A stretch of DNA of 64,000 nucleotides from Bacteroidales bacterium (GTDB lineage: Bacteria; Bacteroidota; Bacteroidia; Bacteroidales; BM520), in contig JAISNV010000021.1 of assembly GCA_031276035.1 (NCBI GenBank), positions 25,857 through 89,856 of the forward strand. Reading direction: 5' to 3'. Made by a program: the position numbers and the translations under genes. Position 1 is the first letter of the stretch; each line of letters starts with the position of its first letter. The notes beneath the pieces were generated by a model that was not told where the DNA came from, ran no database searches, and saw only the letters and a program-made list of their open reading frames with translations. This document shows positions 18,142-26,130 of this stretch, piece after piece.

Positions 18142-19828
18142 AATTTTTTAATTTATCGTTAATAATATTTATCTTTTTATTAAAATCTAATAAGCTTCCG
18201 AACTCGATAATGTTTAAATTCTCGCGTTCAAATCTTTTTATCAGGTCTGAAAAATTTAATTTAATCTTTAGTGTTTGCTCATCAATAAACCCTTTTTGAA
18301 AAAGGTCTATTACTTCATTTCTCGTATAGTGTCTGAATGGTTCTAATTCCGAAAGAATCAATATTCTTTGTAGTTGAGTAGCATCGTTTTTATATTCAGC
18401 ATAAAATATTCTCTCTTGAAGCATATCTAACTCTGCTTCACTTGCTCCGCTATCCTTTGCCGACTTATATTGTAGTCTTAGCTGTTCACCTGTGAAGTTA
18501 TAAAACACAGTACCAAGACTTATATTCACTGACACCACTGTATCATTTCCATAGCGCAGTCTTGCAACCGTCTCGTCAACAAATTGCTGTGCCTGTTCAA
18601 ATCCTCGTTTTACTTTATTCCTCACCGTTGATCTGCTTTCATAAACTGCATTTACTTGTTGCTCGTTAACAGCTTGCGAGTTTACAAGATTATCATCAAC
18701 ACCAACTGTGCTGTCTATTATACTTTTTATTAATCGTTGCTCTTCTTCTACATTGTATCTAAGGCTTGCCTCATTGATTTCTATAATCCCGACAGGTTCA
18801 CGCATATCTCCATTTTTCTCACTCGGTGGTGGAACGGATAATAAAGAGCCCGCACCTGTTAACCTATTAGCCTCACAAACAGGACACCTCGCAATATGTC
18901 CATTGCTGTCAAGCATATGATTTTTATGTTTATCAACAAGAAATCCGCCGTCACATTCGTAACCTTTATCAGCATTCATATAGTTACAATTTTGCTTGTA
19001 GCTCCATAAAATAGGATAAGCACTATAAAGGTCTAATTGTTTCTTATTGATGTGAAAAAATTCCAACCAATCGAATTGATTAAGCTCTTTACTTATTAGT
19101 GAAGCTTTTATATCGGGTTGCGATAGGTTTAATGGTTCGTTCCAAAAGAATTTAGCAGGACAATAGCCCAAATCATGAGGATTATTTGATATTTCATCCC
19201 CAATCTTATCATTCTTGTATTCGTATGTTTTATAACTTTCGTCGTCAACTACGGTTAAAACACTATCAGTTTGTTTAAAAATTACATACTCCATCATTCC
19301 CGACAATGGGTCTGTAGTCTCGTAATCAATAACATTACTCATTTTCAGCCAATAAAAATATGGTTCCGGAAGCTCAGTCGTTTGTTCAATGGGTAAGTCA
19401 ACAACCAAAATACTGTTAAACTCTGTCTTGTAGTATTCCCAGCCTACCCGATACCATATCTCCGGCTCTTTTAGTACCTCCTGCCTGTAATATTCAAAGT
19501 CATCTTTATATTCGGTCGTCAGGAATTGATAATTAAATGATTGGTTTTGTCCGTCAAAAATGTTACTCATTTTATCGAAAATAGTGCCAACTACTTCCGA
19601 AGTTTTCATCGGCACTCTGAATTGAATTAGAAAAGCCCTGTATTTATCCTTAGGTAATAGACTTTCAGCATACGCCAAGAAATCCCTCGTCGGAGTAGTA
19701 CTCGATTGAGCGACTTTGGTTTCTGCATGGAATTTTACGCGGTTTTGATGTGCGATAATTCTATTTATCGTCTCCGCCTTTTTCCTCTCCAGAACTTTCT
19801 TTTCTATTTGCTCTCTTGACAATCCCAT
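18125..19828 (-). CDS. Portal protein
   Basis: A 567-residue protein in the portal position, two genes below the large terminase and above scaffold and capsid. It has the mixed alpha/beta body and long C-terminal helices of portal proteins. An insertion at about residues 285-325 holds four to five Cys (CNYMNADKGYECDGG ... CPVC), which looks like a zinc-binding knuckle, an unusual feature for this class. The start overlaps the small gene at 19761-19964. Confidence 0.65.
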   Translation of the reverse strand: MGLSREQIEKKVLERKKAETINRIIAHQNRVKFHAETKVAQSSTTPTRDFLAYAESLLPKDKYRAFLIQFRVPMKTSEVVGTIFDKMSNIFDGQNQSFNYQFLTTEYKDDFEYYRQEVLKEPEIWYRVGWEYYKTEFNSILVVDLPIEQTTELPEPYFYWLKMSNVIDYETTDPLSGMMEYVIFKQTDSVLTVVDDESYKTYEYKNDKIGDEISNNPHDLGYCPAKFFWNEPLNLSQPDIKASLISKELNQFDWLEFFHINKKQLDLYSAYPILWSYKQNCNYMNADKGYECDGGFLVDKHKNHMLDSNGHIARCPVCEANRLTGAGSLLSVPPPSEKNGDMREPVGIIEINEASLRYNVEEEQRLIKSIIDSTVGVDDNLVNSQAVNEQQVNAVYESRSTVRNKVKRGFEQAQQFVDETVARLRYGNDTVVSVNISLGTVFYNFTGEQLRLQYKSAKDSGASEAELDMLQERIFYAEYKNDATQLQRILILSELEPFRHYTRNEVIDLFQKGFIDEQTLKIKLNFSDLIKRFERENLNIIEFGSLLDFNKKINIINDKLKNYVTES

Positions 19829-19964
19829 TTTCAGTTAATTCATACTTTGAGTTTTCCGGTAATTTCCAACTTCCATTCTTAATGCTTAGAAGACGATTGG
19901 CTTGTTCGAGGCTAAATGCCTTTGAATACCTCCCACATGTCAATTCAATTTCTGTCTTTTTCAT
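19761..19964 (-). CDS. Small phage protein upstream of portal
   Basis: A 67-residue protein with one Cys (ELTCGRYSKAF) and a very charged end (RKESSGEEKGGDDK). It overlaps the portal start by 68 bases in another frame, and begins six bases after the putative tail-tube gene. No family is recognised. Its body (SLEQANRLLSIKNGSWKLP) looks like a real folded domain, and the coupling to both neighbours supports it as a gene. Confidence 0.5.
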   Translation of the reverse strand: MKKTEIELTCGRYSKAFSLEQANRLLSIKNGSWKLPENSKYELTENGIVKRANRKESSGEEKGGDDK

Positions 19965-19970
19965 AACAAA

Positions 19971-20615
19971 TTAGTTTTCAACGACAGGAATTAAATCTCT
20001 TACAGGGAAGAAATCAGATGCTTTAAGTATCACGGTGTTATCAGACCAATTTGGATAGAAACTCCATTGTATGGTGTTGAAATCAGAAGCTCCAAAAATA
20101 CCGGATGTTACATCGCTAACTCCAAAGGCTGTGATTGGAATAAATTCGTAGTATGGATTGCCTTCGGTATCAACATCGCCTGTATCGATAAGGCGCATTT
20201 GACCCCATCCATCAAAAAGTACTACTCCGATTTCTTCACACATTAAGTCTTTTAGTGGTTTTATAACCTCTTTTTGGTTGGCTTTCTTTACCGTAGCTGT
20301 GAATGTTGTAGGGTTATAACCCTCTACTTCCTCGATACCGTCGGGAGAATCATTTCCTCCGCCACTTGTAAGCACATCGCCTGCTGTCATTGTCGGCGAA
20401 TAAAGTATAGGAGTTAATACAACAAGAGAATCATCATAAGAAGTTAAAAGTTCTTCCCATGTTGCTTTCAATTCAGGTAACGTCATTTGGTTTTTTGTTC
20501 CGTCGCTTTTATAAAGTCTTTGAAAAGCAGCTCTTTGGATTTGCCCGAAATTAACCGGACAATTTTGTTTTGGGACTATTGGCAAATTTGCCCCGCGTGG
20601 ACATTTACAAATCAT
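19971..20615 (-). CDS. Putative major tail tube protein
   Basis: A 214-residue protein from the ATG at 20615 (MICKCPRG). The C-terminal half (VTSGIFGASDFNTIQWSFYP, then NWSDNTVILKASDFFPVRDL) resembles the tail tube proteins annotated in Bacteroides prophages, as far as I recall; the CxC at the N-terminus is also common there. It has its own promoter and a leader hairpin shared with the capsid gene, as would suit an abundant virion protein. Its place between terminase and portal is unusual for a tail gene, so a head decoration protein is the alternative. Confidence 0.5.
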   Translation of the reverse strand: MICKCPRGANLPIVPKQNCPVNFGQIQRAAFQRLYKSDGTKNQMTLPELKATWEELLTSYDDSLVVLTPILYSPTMTAGDVLTSGGGNDSPDGIEEVEGYNPTTFTATVKKANQKEVIKPLKDLMCEEIGVVLFDGWGQMRLIDTGDVDTEGNPYYEFIPITAFGVSDVTSGIFGASDFNTIQWSFYPNWSDNTVILKASDFFPVRDLIPVVEN

Positions 20616-20641
20616 AATTAATATTTTTTGGTGAAACAATT

Positions 20642-20660
20642 ATGACAGCCCCTTTGTCAT
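20642..20660 (-). promoter_or_regulatory. Leader hairpin of the putative tail-tube gene
   Basis: On the minus strand, ATGACA pairs perfectly with TGTCAT around the loop AAGGGGC. It ends 26 nt before the ATG at 20615 and begins about seven bases after the predicted transcript start, so it would be the 5' end of the mRNA. It matches the capsid leader hairpin at 16647-16665. Confidence 0.6.
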
Positions 20661-20673
20661 GATTAATACAGTG

Positions 20674-20681
20674 CAAATATA
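20674..20681 (-). promoter_or_regulatory. Late promoter -7 box for the virion operon
   Basis: On the minus strand the sequence reads TATATTTG followed by CA, matching the Bacteroidota TAnnTTTG box. No clear TTG -33 element is seen at the usual spacing, so a phage activator may be needed. It would drive the tail-tube, portal and capsid genes. Confidence 0.5.
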
Positions 20682-20767
20682 AATAGGAGTTTTTTAGAAT
20701 AATGACTTTTGCACCTCGAGTTTTTGACAAACATTTTACCAATTCTTTTGGCGATGATTTATTTGTT

Positions 20768-20775
20768 TATCTTTG
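20768..20775 (+). promoter_or_regulatory. Plus-strand promoter -7 box inside the late region
   Basis: TATCTTTG followed by CAATACG, a full match to TAnnTTTG, on the strand opposite to the phage late genes. A TTG lies 17 bases upstream, slightly short of the usual 19-21. Two plus-strand terminators follow it within 165 bases. Confidence 0.5.
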
Positions 20776-20814
20776 CAATACGTTCTTTCTTAATGTAAAC
20801 TTACAGGAGATTTT

Positions 20815-20844
20815 GACGGTAGTAATCGCTACCGTCTTTATTTT
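20815..20844 (+). terminator. Rho-independent terminator (first of two)
   Basis: GACGGTAG pairs perfectly with CTACCGTC around a 6-nt loop, followed by TTTATTTT. The T-rich tail is on the plus strand only. Confidence 0.6.
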
Positions 20845-20903
20845 AAGCACAAATTTTTATTTCATTATACTCTATTTTGTTTTTTAAGGTTATGTTTTTA
20901 TGG

Positions 20904-20931
20904 GCGGCGCGTTAATACGTGCCGCTTTTTT
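20904..20931 (+). terminator. Rho-independent terminator (second of two)
   Basis: An 8-bp GC-rich stem (GCGGCGCG with CGTGCCGC, one G-T pair), a 6-nt loop and six T. Plus-strand orientation only. Confidence 0.75.
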
Positions 20932-21150
20932 GTACAGAAATAGAAATGTGTAGAATCTTAACAAACTGACCATCTCGGATGATCAAATTCTCCGGAATAC
21001 TCTGGTCAATTTTATCAGAATCTACATATAGTAACCTATAGTAACTTTTTTTACAAAATACGACTTTTAGAACAATTAATTTTGTCTTTATACGGGAATT
21101 TTTGAGACTTATAGAGAAAAATAGGAAATTTAGGACAATTTTAATATTCC
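20932..21150. other. Non-coding stretch between candidate small RNA and large terminase
   Basis: No gene is visible on either strand. It has a tandem 9-base repeat TATAGTAAC at 21027-21035 and 21037-21045 (10-base period) and several short AT-rich inverted repeats. It follows the terminase stop codon, so it would be the 3' untranslated part of the terminase transcript; a packaging or protein-binding site is possible but not shown. Confidence 0.4.
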
Positions 21151-22560
21151 TTAATTTTCTCTTGTAACTCCCCTGGGTATATCTTCGGCATAATCAAAAT
21201 AAGCACGCATTAAAAGCACATCACGCCAATCGGGCGACCGACCGATACTTTTTTTTATTTCTTCTTTAGGCTTGATTCTTAATTTACCATCACTATCAAC
21301 TTTCCAAGTTTGAAGTTCTCCTAAATCTCCTGTAAGGATTTCTTTTTCTTTTTCCGATATTTCACAAACAAAGCTAACAAGATAATTATTTATACTTTCT
21401 GCAAGCTTATACCCGCATTGACTTTGTAAATTATAATAATTTTCTCCATAAAATGGACTTGAACCATTTTTAAATCCTTTTATTCCACAATTATCAATTA
21501 CTCCACCGCCTACACCGTCTTCATCGGCAATACAATTATCTTTAATAATTCGATACTTAAATCTTAAGTGGTTTATTGCGTCCTGAATATCGGTTGTCTT
21601 ACTTGTATTCATAATCAAAAAATCGACTATCTGCCAACCTTTCCAAACTACAATAATTGCCCTGTCACTTCCAAATCTCGCTACATCTGCCGTTAAGTAA
21701 TAAATATTTGATTTTTCGTCAAAATCATTATTAAATATATACATAATCACTTCGTGACTGCATAAACGATTGGGGTTATCGTCATAATCCCATATGCCAA
21801 GTAAAAGGCGTTCTCTTGTAGCTTTTGTAGATATTGACTCAAGTGCCTTTCTATATCCCTTCTCATTAAAAGGATTGTCCTCTTCAAGTGCAGGAATAAA
21901 GGCTTGGTTAGGCTTTAAAGTTCTGTTTACTGATGGAGCATAGAACTCATCATACAACCAATTCTTTTGAGGATTACAAGTTATAAATAATTTGCTCAGT
22001 AAACCATATTCATCATTCCTGTGCCTACCTACACGGGATTTTAAAGTATCAAAAGCAGCAAAATGAACCTCTCCTGCCTCTTCTATCCATCCGCCTGTGT
22101 ATTCCTTTGAGCCTAACTTCTTATATTCGGGGTCAGTAGGCATAAAAAATAGACCTAAAAAGTCTATCCGGCTACCATTAGAAAATAAAATATATCTTCG
22201 TTCCCTTATAAACCAATCTCGGTTTTCTTCTAATCCATACTTTAAAAATACTTTCCTAAATGTCTGAAATGTAGAGTCCCTAACATCTACTATATTATTT
22301 CTACCAACAAACCATTTAGTTAATGGATAACTTAAACAAGACCAAGTTAGCCATTCGCAGCCCGTCCATGACTTCGCACCTCCACCAGCCCCGCCATACA
22401 ATATTTCAGTATGGATATTATCAGTAAGTATATGCAACGCTTCATCTTGCTTATCGTGGCGCTTGCCATCAAACTCAACGATGAAGTCAAATTTGCCACG
22501 CTTAAATAAATCAATACAAGATTGAACATAGGCATCATATCTTACTTCTTTACTTGCCAC
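21151..22560 (-). CDS. terL: Terminase large subunit
   Basis: A 469-residue DNA-packaging motor. Walker A is GGAGGGAKS at residues 56-64; GGWIEEAGE at about 165-173 fits the Walker B with catalytic acidic pair. The C-terminal nuclease part shows Asp-containing strands at about 290 (TADVARFGSDRA) and 345 (IADEDGVGGG), the expected RNase H-like metal sites. Length is normal for the family. It overlaps the small subunit gene by 11 bases. The protein threads phage DNA into the empty head through the portal and cuts it. Confidence 0.92.
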   Translation of the reverse strand: MASKEVRYDAYVQSCIDLFKRGKFDFIVEFDGKRHDKQDEALHILTDNIHTEILYGGAGGGAKSWTGCEWLTWSCLSYPLTKWFVGRNNIVDVRDSTFQTFRKVFLKYGLEENRDWFIRERRYILFSNGSRIDFLGLFFMPTDPEYKKLGSKEYTGGWIEEAGEVHFAAFDTLKSRVGRHRNDEYGLLSKLFITCNPQKNWLYDEFYAPSVNRTLKPNQAFIPALEEDNPFNEKGYRKALESISTKATRERLLLGIWDYDDNPNRLCSHEVIMYIFNNDFDEKSNIYYLTADVARFGSDRAIIVVWKGWQIVDFLIMNTSKTTDIQDAINHLRFKYRIIKDNCIADEDGVGGGVIDNCGIKGFKNGSSPFYGENYYNLQSQCGYKLAESINNYLVSFVCEISEKEKEILTGDLGELQTWKVDSDGKLRIKPKEEIKKSIGRSPDWRDVLLMRAYFDYAEDIPRGVTREN

Positions 22561-22948
22561 GCAATTTACGCTGTATTTTATTAAACTCTAATAATTCATC
22601 ATCACTCAATTTATCAAAGTTTAATACTTCACTATTTATAGTTTCTCCATTTGAAGTTATATCTTGACTTTCAACATAGCCTCTTTTCTTACCAATTGTT
22701 CTCAATACAAATTCTTGGTTTCTTGTTTTTCCATTAATAGCATCTTGGATATATTTACTCTCAATCACATCAATAAGATTATCACGGAGACCCTCAATAT
22801 AATCAGTCAAATCATATATTTTTATCCATTCATAGACAGTAGCTCTCACTACATCATAAGCTTGGGCAACTGGATAAACTATCCCCGAACTATCTTCAAG
22901 TGCCCTCATTAAAGCTTCTTTACTTGGGCGTTTTCTTTTTCTATTCAT
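22550..22948 (-). CDS. terS: Terminase small subunit
   Basis: A 132-residue protein started at the ATG at 22948 (MNRKRKRPSKEALMRAL), just after the stop of the ParB-like gene. An open frame continues upstream to 23074, but that part overlaps the ParB-like gene and does not look coding. A helix-turn-helix is visible at about residues 20-45 (YPVAQAYDVVRATVYEWIK), suiting recognition of the packaging site. It overlaps the large subunit gene, as usual. Confidence 0.75.
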   Translation of the reverse strand: MNRKRKRPSKEALMRALEDSSGIVYPVAQAYDVVRATVYEWIKIYDLTDYIEGLRDNLIDVIESKYIQDAINGKTRNQEFVLRTIGKKRGYVESQDITSNGETINSEVLNFDKLSDDELLEFNKIQRKLRGK

Positions 22949-22958
22949 AATGTAAGGT

Positions 22959-23474
22959 TCAATCATTTTTCTTCTTTGGTTTCCACCCCTTTGAGTATTC
23001 ATGATTTTGAATATCAAGCACTTCAAAAACATCTTTTTTAGCCAATAAGTCGATTTCTTGCTTTGAAGCCCCAATCTCTTCAGCTATCTTTTTAGGAGAT
23101 ATGTTATAATCATGTATTAACTTATAGACTATTTCGTGCATTTTGAAAGCAATATGATTGCCCTTAGCCCTATTAATTCTAATTGTTAATAACATTCTAT
23201 CCACTATCGGTAAATCCAATTTTACTACTGGTACGAGATAACCAAATTGTTCGACAATTTTACTACTGGTACGAGATAACCAATAACGATGAAAGCCGTC
23301 TATTATCTCTAAATCCTGAGTTACTAAAATTGGCTGTACCCAGCCTTGTCTCAAAATGGAAAACTCAAGAAGTTTCATTTCTTGAGTTAATACCACATTT
23401 GGATTATAGTCATTCGCCTTTAAATCTCGGCAATCTAACCATTCTACATTTGATATTGGTTGTTTATCTATCAT
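22959..23474 (-). CDS. ParB-like (IbrB-type) nuclease-domain protein, second copy
   Basis: A 171-residue protein with the ParB/sulfiredoxin-like core: N-terminal strand with LDCRDLKANDYNPN, a helical SILRQGW, and the key IIDGFHR motif at residues 57-63. The C-terminal part (SPKKIAEEIGASKQEID) is a helix-turn-helix. Proteins of this kind pair with PAPS-reductase-like IbrA proteins in phages and are otherwise found in plasmid partition. A 29-bp stretch occurs twice inside the gene in different reading frames (see the repeat entry). It is coupled to the HNH gene (4-base overlap). Confidence 0.7.
   Translation of the reverse strand: MIDKQPISNVEWLDCRDLKANDYNPNVVLTQEMKLLEFSILRQGWVQPILVTQDLEIIDGFHRYWLSRTSSKIVEQFGYLVPVVKLDLPIVDRMLLTIRINRAKGNHIAFKMHEIVYKLIHDYNISPKKIAEEIGASKQEIDLLAKKDVFEVLDIQNHEYSKGWKPKKKND
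23217..23283. repeat. 29-bp exact direct repeat inside the second ParB-like gene
   Basis: The same 29 bases occupy 23217-23245 and 23255-23283, a period of 38. As 38 is not a multiple of three, the two copies are read in different frames: one as WLSRTSSKI, the other as FGYLVPVVKL. The second reading matches the conserved end of ParB cores, so the upstream copy is probably the newer one. Confidence 0.9.
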
Positions 23475-23878
23475 TTTTTATATCGTTTAATTATCCCATG
23501 TTCACGGGCTAAAATTGAAAAATCATGTTTAAATACAGGCGGATATTTTGCCCCATCTTTTATACTCCTAAAATAAGAATTTACAGCACTCATATTAATA
23601 TGCTGTGAATGATACATCATGTGACATCTCCAACATATTTCATGCATTACTTTTTTTACTTCGAGTATTTCTTCATCAGTTGCCGAACCTATTAACATCT
23701 TTGGGACAATAGACAAAGTAACATCATAGTTAGAATTATGATGATGTAAAATCCCCTCTGTCTGCCCACATATTTCACATTTAGTAGGATTATAAATTAA
23801 TCCCAAACGCTTAGCTCTATTCGTGAGAGTTAAACTTTTTTGCCTATCAGCGGCACTCCATTTTTCAAAATCTCTCAT
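23471..23878 (-). CDS. HNH-type zinc endonuclease-like protein
   Basis: A 135-residue protein from the ATG at 23878, one base past the stop of the GNAT gene. It has CEIC at 34-37, HHHN at 45-48, and CWRCHMMYH at 82-90, i.e. two Cys pairs that would hold zinc around a His/Asn-rich active site. HNH proteins close to terminase genes commonly support DNA packaging. The distance between the first HHH and the final H is long for HNH, so a structural zinc protein is an alternative. Confidence 0.6.
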   Translation of the reverse strand: MRDFEKWSAADRQKSLTLTNRAKRLGLIYNPTKCEICGQTEGILHHHNSNYDVTLSIVPKMLIGSATDEEILEVKKVMHEICWRCHMMYHSQHINMSAVNSYFRSIKDGAKYPPVFKHDFSILAREHGIIKRYKK

Positions 23879-23879
23879 A

Positions 23880-24260
23880 TTACCATCTTTTAACAAAACT
23901 TATTCCGTTTTTTTTTACATTATGAATTTCAAACTTATTCTTGAGAAACATACCTAAACTAAATTCTGTGCAAAAAGCACTCGTTTCTGAACACTTATTT
24001 TGTATTTCTCTTAATTCCCATAACTTAGTATAAATGCCTTTTTTCCGATATTCAGGCAAAACAAAATCAATCTTGTATCTCATTGTTTCTCCTATTCTTT
24101 GAAATCCAACACAACCTACTAATTTATTTTCATCAAAAGCAGCTATGTATTTACAACCATCATTTAACCGAAACGCAATCCGACTATTTCTGAATTGTTT
24201 ACCTAAACGACTATACAACTCATCAGCAGAAACAAAATCAAATGTTATATTCAAGTCCTT
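23880..24260 (-). CDS. GNAT-family acetyltransferase-like protein
   Basis: A 126-residue protein from the ATG at 24260 (MKDLNITFDF), overlapping the preceding gene by 23 bases. It shows the GNAT pattern: KYIAAFDENKLVGCVGFQRI as beta-2/3/4, then DFVLPEYRKKGIYTKLWEL at about 72-90 as the acetyl-CoA binding motif (R/Q-x-x-G-x-G/A is here R-K-K-G-I-Y). It stands between PAPS-reductase-like and HNH genes; the acceptor is unknown. Confidence 0.6.
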   Translation of the reverse strand, partial: KDLNITFDFVSADELYSRLGKQFRNSRIAFRLNDGCKYIAAFDENKLVGCVGFQRIGETMRYKIDFVLPEYRKKGIYTKLWELREIQNKCSETSAFCTEFSLGMFLKNKFEIHNVKKNGISFVKRW

Positions 24261-25368
24261 CATAATCATAATATTTTTTAGTAACATCTTCATTATGTAA
24301 TGCAGGTATCATTCTCTTATATCTACCGTTAGCAATTACATTAAAAACATACAATATAGGAAATCCCCCTAACGGTCTATGTGTTTCATGTTTTTCTCTA
24401 TATCTTTTACATTGCATAATCTTATTTAAAACATCTTCAATAAATTCATCAGCAACAATATCTTTTGCAAACTTAATTACTCCCTCCCAACTCACAGGAT
24501 AATTAGAATAATCATTTCTCTTTGGTTTGTAATCTTTTGAATATCTAACTTGTAATTCAACTTCGGGAAATACAGCAAGCATTTGATTATATAAAACTGG
24601 GTCTTTTGTTTTCATAGTCAATAATGCTGATTGTGCTGCCTCTGCATGTAAAGGAGTAGAAACCCTTAATTTATCTCTATTAAATATTTGATAATCGTAT
24701 GTTTCACAATATTTAATCTTGTATTCATAAAAGAACTTGAATACATCTTTTTCTTTCCAATCATAAATGGGTTTAACAACTGTAGCATTTCTTTCCTCTG
24801 TATTCATATAACAATGAATATTGCGAGTAGCAAATATAGCTTTTCTTCTATTTATACTCTCATCGGCACGGAGACCAAGAACAACCGCTATTTTACCTTT
24901 TAAGTCTTTAGTATATTCCAAATATGCTTTATCCTGATACCTAACGCCATCACAAGTTAAAGCCCAACTTGGAATAGGTCTAATATGAGGTCGATTAATA
25001 TCCCACTGAATATATTTCTCTTTATTACCTAAAATATACTTTTCACTCTCAAGTTGCATACACCACCATTGGAAATTATATTTTCCACTATTCATTATTT
25101 CTTCACAGAATTTTATAACTCGGCTATCAACTAATTCCTCATCATAAAAAACAACATCAAGTTTCTTTTCTATACCATGTGCTTTACGATATAATTCAAA
25201 TAGTTTTAAACAAACCAAACTATCTTTACCGCCTGAAAAGGAAATAAAGATATGGTCAAACAATGAATGAATAGTATGTATTCTTTCCATTGCAGCATCA
25301 AAAACATTCATTTCTGAATATTCATATTCAAGCTTATCAAAACTATAATTCTCCTTTGAACTTGTCAT
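24238..25368 (-). CDS. PAPS-reductase-like / IbrA-type PP-loop protein
   Basis: A 376-residue protein with the PP-loop SGGKDS at residues 45-50, the ATP-pyrophosphatase signature shared by PAPS reductases and tRNA/DNA thiolation enzymes such as DndC. A second region (GLRADESINRR) at about 178-188 matches the family's second motif. The pairing with a ParB-like gene directly upstream is that of IbrB-IbrA, described as co-activators of prophage genes in E. coli. The chemistry is not known; sulfate reduction is unlikely in a phage. It overlaps both neighbours. Confidence 0.75.
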   Translation of the reverse strand: MTSSKENYSFDKLEYEYSEMNVFDAAMERIHTIHSLFDHIFISFSGGKDSLVCLKLFELYRKAHGIEKKLDVVFYDEELVDSRVIKFCEEIMNSGKYNFQWWCMQLESEKYILGNKEKYIQWDINRPHIRPIPSWALTCDGVRYQDKAYLEYTKDLKGKIAVVLGLRADESINRRKAIFATRNIHCYMNTEERNATVVKPIYDWKEKDVFKFFYEYKIKYCETYDYQIFNRDKLRVSTPLHAEAAQSALLTMKTKDPVLYNQMLAVFPEVELQVRYSKDYKPKRNDYSNYPVSWEGVIKFAKDIVADEFIEDVLNKIMQCKRYREKHETHRPLGGFPILYVFNVIANGRYKRMIPALHNEDVTKKYYDYEGLEYNI

Positions 25369-26029
25369 AATCTTTTGCCTTTTCTTTTTTACTATCTTTT
25401 TGAGAAACTTTAATCAATTTTAGTATTAATTCACTATCAGTATATTGTTTATTCTCTTGGTATAATTCTTCTACCCATAACAACAACCGAGAACTAACCA
25501 TTTCTACACCTGAAAATCTATTTCTTAAATGAGTTAGAAAATCATAAAACAAATTTTGTTCCTCAATAGATGAAAATAAAATAGTATAATTTTGAATTAC
25601 ATTTGCTCTTGGTTTACTTCCTCCACTTGTAGCATCTAAAATCTTCTTTGGAATTTCAATACCTATTGAGGGTTTATTTATTAGAATTTCTTGCCAATTT
25701 TTCATCTCAATAGTAGCCCAATCAAATTTACCAAAGCCATCAGCATTATCCTTTAACATTATTCTTACCTCATCTGATTCGGTAAGTCCTTCCATTATAT
25801 AGACAGGAACTTCATTTATACCATTAATTTTAGAAGCCTTTAATCTTTGATTTCCTGCAATAACAATTAACTTTCCGGTTCTGTTTGAGGCAATTATTGG
25901 TCTCGCATTAAACAAATCCTTATCCTCTTTTAAGGATTCCGACAACAAAGTTAATTTCTCTTTGGTTATTAATCGTGGATTATCAGGATGTTCGATTAAA
26001 TCATTAACACTTATTAATTGAGTATTCAT
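25343..26029 (-). CDS. ParB-like / IbrB-type protein
   Basis: A 228-residue protein. The ParB core shows LIEHPDNPRL near the start and the GNQRLKA motif at 59-65. After a GGSKPR linker the C-terminal half is helical with no recognised domain. It lies directly upstream of, and overlaps (26 bases), the PAPS-reductase-like gene, the usual IbrB-IbrA order. Its start codon overlaps a TGA stop (ATGA) of a frame that is the interrupted continuation of the upstream gene. Confidence 0.75.
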   Translation of the reverse strand: MNTQLISVNDLIEHPDNPRLITKEKLTLLSESLKEDKDLFNARPIIASNRTGKLIVIAGNQRLKASKINGINEVPVYIMEGLTESDEVRIMLKDNADGFGKFDWATIEMKNWQEILINKPSIGIEIPKKILDATSGGSKPRANVIQNYTILFSSIEEQNLFYDFLTHLRNRFSGVEMVSSRLLLWVEELYQENKQYTDSELILKLIKVSQKDSKKEKAKDYDKFKGEL

Positions 26030-26130
26030 TTCTTTTTACTTTCGTTAATCATTCTTGTAACTGTGTTTATCATGCTGTTATTAAGTGGAAACGGCAATTT
26101 TGAAGTGCCAACCTCTTTTTCTGCCTCAAT

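Larger units (their letters stand above)
20782..20931 (+). ncRNA. Candidate small RNA, opposite to the late operon
   Basis: A -7 box at 20768-20775 predicts a start near 20782. An 8-bp perfect hairpin (20815-20836) with a T-rich tail and a second GC-rich hairpin with six T (to 20931) would end transcripts of about 60 and 150 nt. Both hairpins have T-tracts only in the plus-strand direction, so they cannot serve the leftward phage genes. A 61-codon frame at 20702-20887 overlaps but starts upstream of the promoter and has an odd, hydrophobic end; I do not think it is the product. The RNA points head-on into the terminase gene. Confidence 0.4.

Noticed and set aside
20702..20887. Plus-strand 61-codon frame as a gene
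   Set aside because: It starts before the only good promoter, holds a terminator hairpin inside, and its hydrophobic end looks like an AT-rich accident.
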